Assembly (NCBI RefSeq): GCF_900129005.1
Contig: NZ_FQUN01000014.1
Span: 79,497 to 143,496, forward strand
Source: Leeuwenhoekiella marinoflava DSM 3653
GTDB lineage: Bacteria > Bacteroidota > Bacteroidia > Flavobacteriales > Flavobacteriaceae
DNA: 64,000 nucleotides
Reading direction: 5' to 3'
The position numbers and the translations under genes are program-made. Position 1 is the stretch's first letter. Each line of letters opens with the position of its first letter. A model generated the notes under the pieces. That model was not told where the DNA came from. It did no database searches and saw only the letters and a list, made by a program, of their open reading frames with translations. Shown here one piece after another: positions 59,624-64,000 of the stretch.

Positions 59624-60079
59624 ATGGTAGTTACTCCCGGTAAATTCAATAAATTTTTAATGTTCAAACTACCATCAGCCTGGTTGTGTGGTGTGCGTGT
59701 ACGAGCAATTTCTGATACCAGTTGTACAACAACGGTAACCCATAAATGGATCAATCAAAACCCGTTTAACTCCATGTTTTGGGCTGTACAGGGTATGGCT
59801 GCTGAGCTGAGCACCGGCACGATGGTAATTGCTCAAATACAGAAAAGTGGTAAAAAGATATCAATGCTTGTTGCTAATAATAAAGCTTCATTTAGTAAAA
59901 AGGCAACTGGGAAAATTACATTTATCTGTGAAGAAGGGCATAAAATAGAAGAGGCGATTGCTAAAACCGTTGAGACTGGAGCAGGTCAGACCTTCTGGAT
60001 GAAAAGTGTAGGTAAAAATAAAGATGGAGTAGTAGTGAGTACTTTTGATTTTGAATGGACGGTGAAAATAAAAAGTTAA
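59624..60079 (+). CDS. DUF4442 hot-dog-fold thioesterase-like protein
   Basis: A 151-residue protein: LPSAWLCGVRVRAISDTSCTTTVTHKWINQNPFNSMFWAVQGMAAELSTGTMVIAQIQ matches DUF4442, a hot-dog fold related to PaaI thioesterases. Catalytic residues are not certain. Single gene. Confidence 0.8.
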   Translation: MVVTPGKFNKFLMFKLPSAWLCGVRVRAISDTSCTTTVTHKWINQNPFNSMFWAVQGMAAELSTGTMVIAQIQKSGKKISMLVANNKASFSKKATGKITFICEEGHKIEEAIAKTVETGAGQTFWMKSVGKNKDGVVVSTFDFEWTVKIKS

Positions 60080-60210
60080 ATATTCACTCATTTCTAATTG
60101 CTAAATATCAATCAGTTATTTTATTAGAATGTAGTAATTCTTATTTATATGTAACGTTTGTTTCGTGACAACTACTTATTAATATCAATCAAATCAAAAA
60201 CGAAATATAA

Positions 60211-61011
60211 ATGACAGCACACGAAATAGATTACCAGATCTTTGGAGAGGAAATGCAATATGTAGAGATCGAACTAGATCCTCAGGAAGGCGTGATTGCA
60301 GAGGCGGGGACCTTTATGATGATGGAAGACGGTATTAGAATGGAAACCATTTTTGGTGACGGTTCTAAAAATGATTCAGGGTTACTTAACAAAGTCTTTG
60401 GTGCCGGAAAGCGATTGCTAACCGGTGAGAGTATGTTTATGACAGTTTTCTATAACGACATTATCGGAAAGAAGAAAGTAAGTTTTGCTTCTCCGTATCC
60501 AGGAAAAATCATTCCTATAGATCTTACTAAAAATGGCGGAAGATTTATTTGTCAAAAAGATGCATTCTTATGTGCGGCAAAAGGTGTTTCAATTGGTATT
60601 GAATTTTCAAGAAAATTAGGTCGTGGTCTTTTTGGAGGAGAAGGTTTTATTATGCAGAAATTAGAAGGTGACGGTATGGCTTTTGTACACGCCGGCGGAA
60701 CAACTTTTAAAAAAGAATTACATCCCGGAGAAAAATTAAAAGTAGATACTGGTTGTATTATAGGTTTTGATCATACAGTGAATTACGATATAGAATTTGT
60801 AGGAGGTATTAAGAACACAATTTTTGGAGGAGAAGGTGTTTTCTTTGCAACACTTTCTGGTCCGGGTACGGTTTATATTCAGTCGTTGCCATTTAGTCGT
60901 CTGGCAAAACGGGTTTTAGCATCTGCTCCTCAAATGGGAGGAAAAGATAAAGGTGAGGGTAGTATTTTGGGAGGTCTGGGAGATCTGTTAGACGGTGATA
61001 ATAGATTTTAA
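60211..61011 (+). CDS. TIGR00266/AIM24 family protein
   Basis: A 266-residue all-beta protein: [119 protein letters not shown]. Function poorly known (mitochondrial-biogenesis-like family). Followed by a small gene. Confidence 0.92.
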   Translation: MTAHEIDYQIFGEEMQYVEIELDPQEGVIAEAGTFMMMEDGIRMETIFGDGSKNDSGLLNKVFGAGKRLLTGESMFMTVFYNDIIGKKKVSFASPYPGKIIPIDLTKNGGRFICQKDAFLCAAKGVSIGIEFSRKLGRGLFGGEGFIMQKLEGDGMAFVHAGGTTFKKELHPGEKLKVDTGCIIGFDHTVNYDIEFVGGIKNTIFGGEGVFFATLSGPGTVYIQSLPFSRLAKRVLASAPQMGGKDKGEGSILGGLGDLLDGDNRF

Positions 61012-61151
61012 TCCTTTAAATAAAGTAGGATTTACGTGTTTTAACAATTTTTTTAGATTTAAAAACTTATTTTTAATAAGAAATTTTAACAAACCTGCTT
61101 ATTGAATTGAAGATTACCTAACAAAAACATCTAATCTAAAAACAATCAAAT

Positions 61152-61349
61152 ATGGCAAGAGCAATGTTTGAGTACACTAAAACTATTTTAAAAAAAGTAA
61201 GTTTTGATAGTGTACTTTTTTGCAAAGAACTTCAAAAAGCTGCAAAACGATTACTTCCTTATGAATTGGAAGAATTAAGAGTCTGGATTCAGGAACTAAC
61301 CAAAACAAATCCAGAATTGAATCAATGTATGATTTATCTCAATGCATAA
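61152..61349 (+). CDS. Small conserved-type helical protein
   Basis: A 65-residue protein, MARAMFEYTKTILKKVSFDSVLFCKELQKAAKRLLPYELEELRVWIQELTKTNPELNQCMIYLNA, predicted helical and soluble. It is followed by a strong bidirectional terminator, which supports a real gene. I recognise no domain; similar short proteins occur near this position in related genomes as far as I recall. Confidence 0.65.
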   Translation: MARAMFEYTKTILKKVSFDSVLFCKELQKAAKRLLPYELEELRVWIQELTKTNPELNQCMIYLNA

Positions 61350-61358
61350 CGTATAATA

Positions 61359-61391
61359 TGAAAAAGGCTTCTCGTTCGAGAAGCCTTTTTT
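61359..61391. terminator. Bidirectional terminator between the small gene and oxyR
   Basis: AAAAAGGCTTCTC-GTTC-GAGAAGCCTTTTTT, a perfect stem with A and T runs on both sides. Confidence 0.88.
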
Positions 61392-61410
61392 ATATTCACT
61401 GGTTTTTAAC

Positions 61411-62358
61411 TCACTTACTTTTTTGAGGGAGTGGACTTATAATCTCTACATTCTGAAATGTAATTGCTCCTTTTACAACGCCTGCAATGGTTGAGCGTAA
61501 TGCTTCAATAATTTGCATTTTTAATTCACTCTTGTGGTAAAGAAGACTTACTTCCCGTGCTGGAGCTGGTTCTTTAAAGTGATGTAGATATTTTTTTTCG
61601 GTATCTTTAATATCTAATGTATGCAAATAAGGTAACAATGTCATTCCTAATCCTTCATTGGCCAAACGAACTAAAGTTTCAAAACTTCCGCTCTCTAAAG
61701 AGAATGTTTCATCTTCATAGTTTCGATTGGTTTTGCATAGATTAACAACTCCGTCTCTAAAACAGTGTCCATCTTCTAATAATAACATGTCATTAAGATC
61801 AAGGTCAGCAACAGTTATTTTTTGAATATTATGTAAGGAATGATTTTCGGGTATATAAGCTACAAAAGGTTCGTAATATAAAGGACGCTCTTTAATATTT
61901 TCTAATTGTAGAGGAGTTGCTGCAATCGCAGCATCCAGATGACCTTCTTCTAGTCGTTCTATTATTGTTTCCGTTGGTAATTCTTCAATCTTTAATTTAA
62001 CCTTAGGATATTTATTGATGAAATTACGCAGGAACATCGGTAGAAGAGTGGGCATAACCGTAGGTATAACCCCGAGTTTAAACTCTCCTCCAATAAATCC
62101 TTTTTGTTGATCTACAATATCTGCGATACGATTTGCTTCGTTTACGATATTGCGCGCTTGAGTTACAATTTTACTACCTATATCTGTCAACTCTATAGGT
62201 TTCTTACTTCGGTCAAAAATTAAAATATCAAGCTCATCTTCAAGCTTCTGAATTTGCATACTCAACGTAGGTTGAGTCACAAAGGTTTTTTCTGCAGCTT
62301 TAGTAAAATTCTGATTTTCTGCAACAGCAAGTACATATTTTAATTGAGTAATCGTCAT
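61411..62358 (-). CDS. oxyR: OxyR-type hydrogen-peroxide-sensing regulator
   Basis: A 315-residue LysR-family protein. The N-terminal HTH is MTITQLKYVLAVAENQNFTKAAEKTFVTQPTLSMQIQKLEDEL. The two redox cysteines of OxyR are present at the canonical positions Cys199 and Cys208 (EDGHCFRDGVVNLCKT). It activates peroxide defence genes. Stand-alone gene, convergent with the small gene. Confidence 0.93.
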   Translation of the reverse strand: MTITQLKYVLAVAENQNFTKAAEKTFVTQPTLSMQIQKLEDELDILIFDRSKKPIELTDIGSKIVTQARNIVNEANRIADIVDQQKGFIGGEFKLGVIPTVMPTLLPMFLRNFINKYPKVKLKIEELPTETIIERLEEGHLDAAIAATPLQLENIKERPLYYEPFVAYIPENHSLHNIQKITVADLDLNDMLLLEDGHCFRDGVVNLCKTNRNYEDETFSLESGSFETLVRLANEGLGMTLLPYLHTLDIKDTEKKYLHHFKEPAPAREVSLLYHKSELKMQIIEALRSTIAGVVKGAITFQNVEIISPLPQKSK

Positions 62359-62455
62359 AGGTGTAAATTAAACTTCAAAAATATAACGACCGATTGATTT
62401 TTCTTATAAAAAATGTGATAAATATTGGGTTTGCTCTATTGCTAAATAACTTCGA

Positions 62456-62863
62456 TTAAAATCTAATGTTTAACGAAATCGGTTCATCTTTTAATTCAAA
62501 TTTACAATCTTCCCATTGTGGGGGTCCCATAGCCATAATATTGTTTGAAGAACCGTAAGACTCCTTTGGCATTCCGTTGGTTTCAAAATCCATTTTGCCG
62601 TTTCCATTTTTATCGTGATAGCATAAAATGGCATAGGTTCCGGAAGCGATATTCTCAAACACCACAGAAGTTTTACCATCTTTAATTTCACTATTTGCAA
62701 CTTTTAAAGGCATACCCATAAAGTTGTCTTTATTATATAGAGTATAACCTACAGTGCCATCATCACTGTTTGCATTTTCTATAGTCACTTTAATAGAGGA
62801 AATTTCTTGAGAGTAACTTATTAAACTGATAAATGTCACAAATAATAAGAGTGTAGTTTTCAT
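62456..62863 (-). CDS. DUF2141 secreted protein
   Basis: A 135-residue exported protein: signal MKTTLLLFVTFISLISYSQ, then ISSIKVTIENANSDDGTVGYTLYNKDNFMG...GTYAILCYHDKNGNGKMDFETNGMPKESYGSSNN, the DUF2141 pattern with a DxNxNG calcium-like loop. Function unknown. Confidence 0.88.
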   Translation of the reverse strand: MKTTLLLFVTFISLISYSQEISSIKVTIENANSDDGTVGYTLYNKDNFMGMPLKVANSEIKDGKTSVVFENIASGTYAILCYHDKNGNGKMDFETNGMPKESYGSSNNIMAMGPPQWEDCKFELKDEPISLNIRF

Positions 62864-63332
62864 AATGTTAATTTTAGAATTAATACTGATGCTAATCTAT
62901 TAGAGCTTGTTTATATATGAGCAAAGAATAGCACTCAGTTGTAGATTAACAAGGACGAACTGTTTATCTTATACTTTAGAGGAGTAATTAATGGGGTTAG
63001 AAATATAATTTTGGAGGCTTTGAATTATTTTTAAGCTTAATCTAGGCGGATAAGAGGAATAAATCACCTTAATAATTAGATATACTGAAACAAAACAGGA
63101 AATTGAAAGTTTTTGCCTAAATCTCATTTTGTGCATTTCATCGAGTAAAGTGTCTGTGAGACTTTGGTTTCCCTGTTTTTTATGGAAATTCTACCAGTGG
63201 TAATCGGGTAAAACAAGTTCTTTTTAAGGATATATTATAAAACGTGTTAGTTGTAAGTCTTTGGTTTTAAGGTTTTGGGTAATAATTTTCAAATAACTTT
63301 AAAAAATCCCTTGCCGGGTCAGTTATTGGTTC
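62864..63332. other. Intergenic region upstream of the rRNA promoters
   Basis: No gene supported. A/T-rich leader that may hold upstream activating sequences for the rRNA operon; nothing specific can be assigned by eye. Confidence 0.4.
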
Positions 63333-63340
63333 TATATTTG
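63311..63340 (+). promoter_or_regulatory. rRNA promoter P1
   Basis: -33 CCTTGC (63309-63314) and -7 TATATTTG (63333-63340), spacing about 19 bp; Bacteroidota consensus. Confidence 0.65.
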
Positions 63341-63413
63341 CGCCTCCAAAATCGGATATAAAAAACGGTTTTACGTTCTTTGTTAAATAGATAAAATAAA
63401 GTTTTAGAAAAGC

Positions 63414-63445
63414 TTGTTAGTAATAGAAAAAGGGTAGTATCTTTG
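63414..63445 (+). promoter_or_regulatory. rRNA promoter P2
   Basis: -33 TTG at 63414 and -7 TATCTTTG (63438-63445), spacing about 21 bp. Followed by GCCCTCCGG. Confidence 0.6.
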
Positions 63446-63532
63446 CCCTCCGGTTTTTTGGCAAAAAAAAGCGGGTAAGTTCTTAGAAAAGTTGCTTGTA
63501 GAGAGGCTAGAAAAAACTTCAAATTTTATTTG

Positions 63533-63561
63533 TTTGATAAATAAAAAGAGTTGTATATTTG
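63533..63561 (+). promoter_or_regulatory. rRNA promoter P3
   Basis: -33 TTTG (63533-63536) and -7 TATATTTG (63554-63561) with a 17-bp spacer. The best of the three; about 250 bp before the mature 16S start. Confidence 0.7.
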
Positions 63562-63812
63562 CAGCCGCTTTCACGGAGAGCAACGCACATTGAAAATGAG
63601 GTGATTTGGTGATAAAATTAAGGTTCGATTCCTTAGCATCTTTCAAGAAGTTTCTTCTTTAATTAGAGGGAAAGTTATTTGACATATTGAATTGACAACG
63701 CGTATTATTTAGAGATAGATAATATTTGAATTAAAACTAGAACGACCATTTTGAGCACTCTTTTAGAGTGTGATTAAATTTCCTTATATCGTGGAATATT
63801 ATAAAAGACACT

Positions 63813-64000
63813 ACGATGAAGAGTTTGATCCTGGCTCAGGATGAACGCTAGCGGCAGGCCTAACACATGCAAGTCGAACGGTAACAGGGAAAAGCTTGCT
63901 TTTCTGCTGACGAGTGGCGCACGGGTGCGTAACGCGTATGCAATCTGCCTTGTACTGGAGTATAGCCCAGGGAAACTTGGATTAATCCTCCATAGTCTAT
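63813..64000 (+). rRNA. rrs: 16S ribosomal RNA, 5' part
   Basis: Starts with the universal GAAGAGTTTGATCCTGGCTC and continues AGGATGAACGCTAGCGGCAG, GCCTAACACATGCAAGTCGA, then TGGCGCACGGGTGCGTAACG. The last is typical of Flavobacteriia. Only the first 188 bases are in the window; the exact 5' end is an estimate. Confidence 0.97.

Noticed and set aside
63319..63646. Two minus-strand open frames upstream of the 16S gene
   Set aside because: They cover the rRNA promoters and leader in antisense and have no protein-like composition.

Overview
The window comes from a marine-type flavobacterium (Bacteroidota, class Flavobacteriia). This rests on the gene families (SusC/SusD pair, DUF4290, DUF2911, DUF2141, GIN-domain DUF2807, a photolyase/SDR/SRPBCC cluster), A+T-rich intergenic DNA and promoters of the Bacteroidota type (-33 TTTG, -7 TAnnTTTG). 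A 16S rRNA gene starts at the right edge behind three tandem promoters of this type.

Layout. (1) 1-2445: chromosomal left flank with a lipoprotein 5' end, a small arsenic-type operon whose ArsR repressor gene is frameshifted, a transposase scrap and a terminator. (2) 2446-33670: a 31.2-kb integrative and mobilizable element in the 3' half of a tRNA-Met(CAT) gene, bounded by a 48-bp perfect direct repeat. It carries a tyrosine integrase, a relaxase/MobC pair, primase and SF3 helicase replication genes and an excisionase-like HTH protein. No conjugation machinery of its own is visible. (3) 33671-64000: ordinary core genes, including HU, fmt, recQ, murA, photolyase, a Gfo/Idh-SSS-PIG-L group, maf, ubiA, a PadR/PspC/GIN operon, oxyR and rRNA.

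The main discovery is at 16.4-26.3 kb inside the element. A sigma-70/ECF-type factor gene is translationally coupled to a nuclease-dead, C-terminally truncated Cas12f/TnpB-like gene. This is followed by four copies, and further on two more, of a 71-74 bp structured repeat with three covarying hairpins. Each copy ends in ACAACG..CGYGA(G/C) and is followed by a different A/T-rich sequence. These look like separate guide-RNA genes. Between guide units 4 and 5 sits an oppositely oriented susC-susD operon with two secreted endonuclease/exonuclease/phosphatase proteins. The whole fits an RNA-guided transcription system (sigma + dCas12f + guide RNAs) carried on a mobile element with a nutrient-uptake operon as its probable client.

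A second notable system is at 9.2-12.3 kb: a full-length Argonaute that lacks the catalytic tetrad and overlaps a gene for a two-helix membrane protein, resembling inactive long-pAgo systems with membrane effectors. It lies inside a decayed type I restriction locus: an hsdS 3' remnant upstream; downstream a duplicated stub of an AlbA_2 gene, a frameshifted rhuM remnant, the intact AlbA_2 gene and an intact hsdR; no hsdM. The element also carries a HipB-HipS-HipT (split HipA) toxin-antitoxin set and an unknown overlapping gene pair, so it is both a defence island and a regulatory island.
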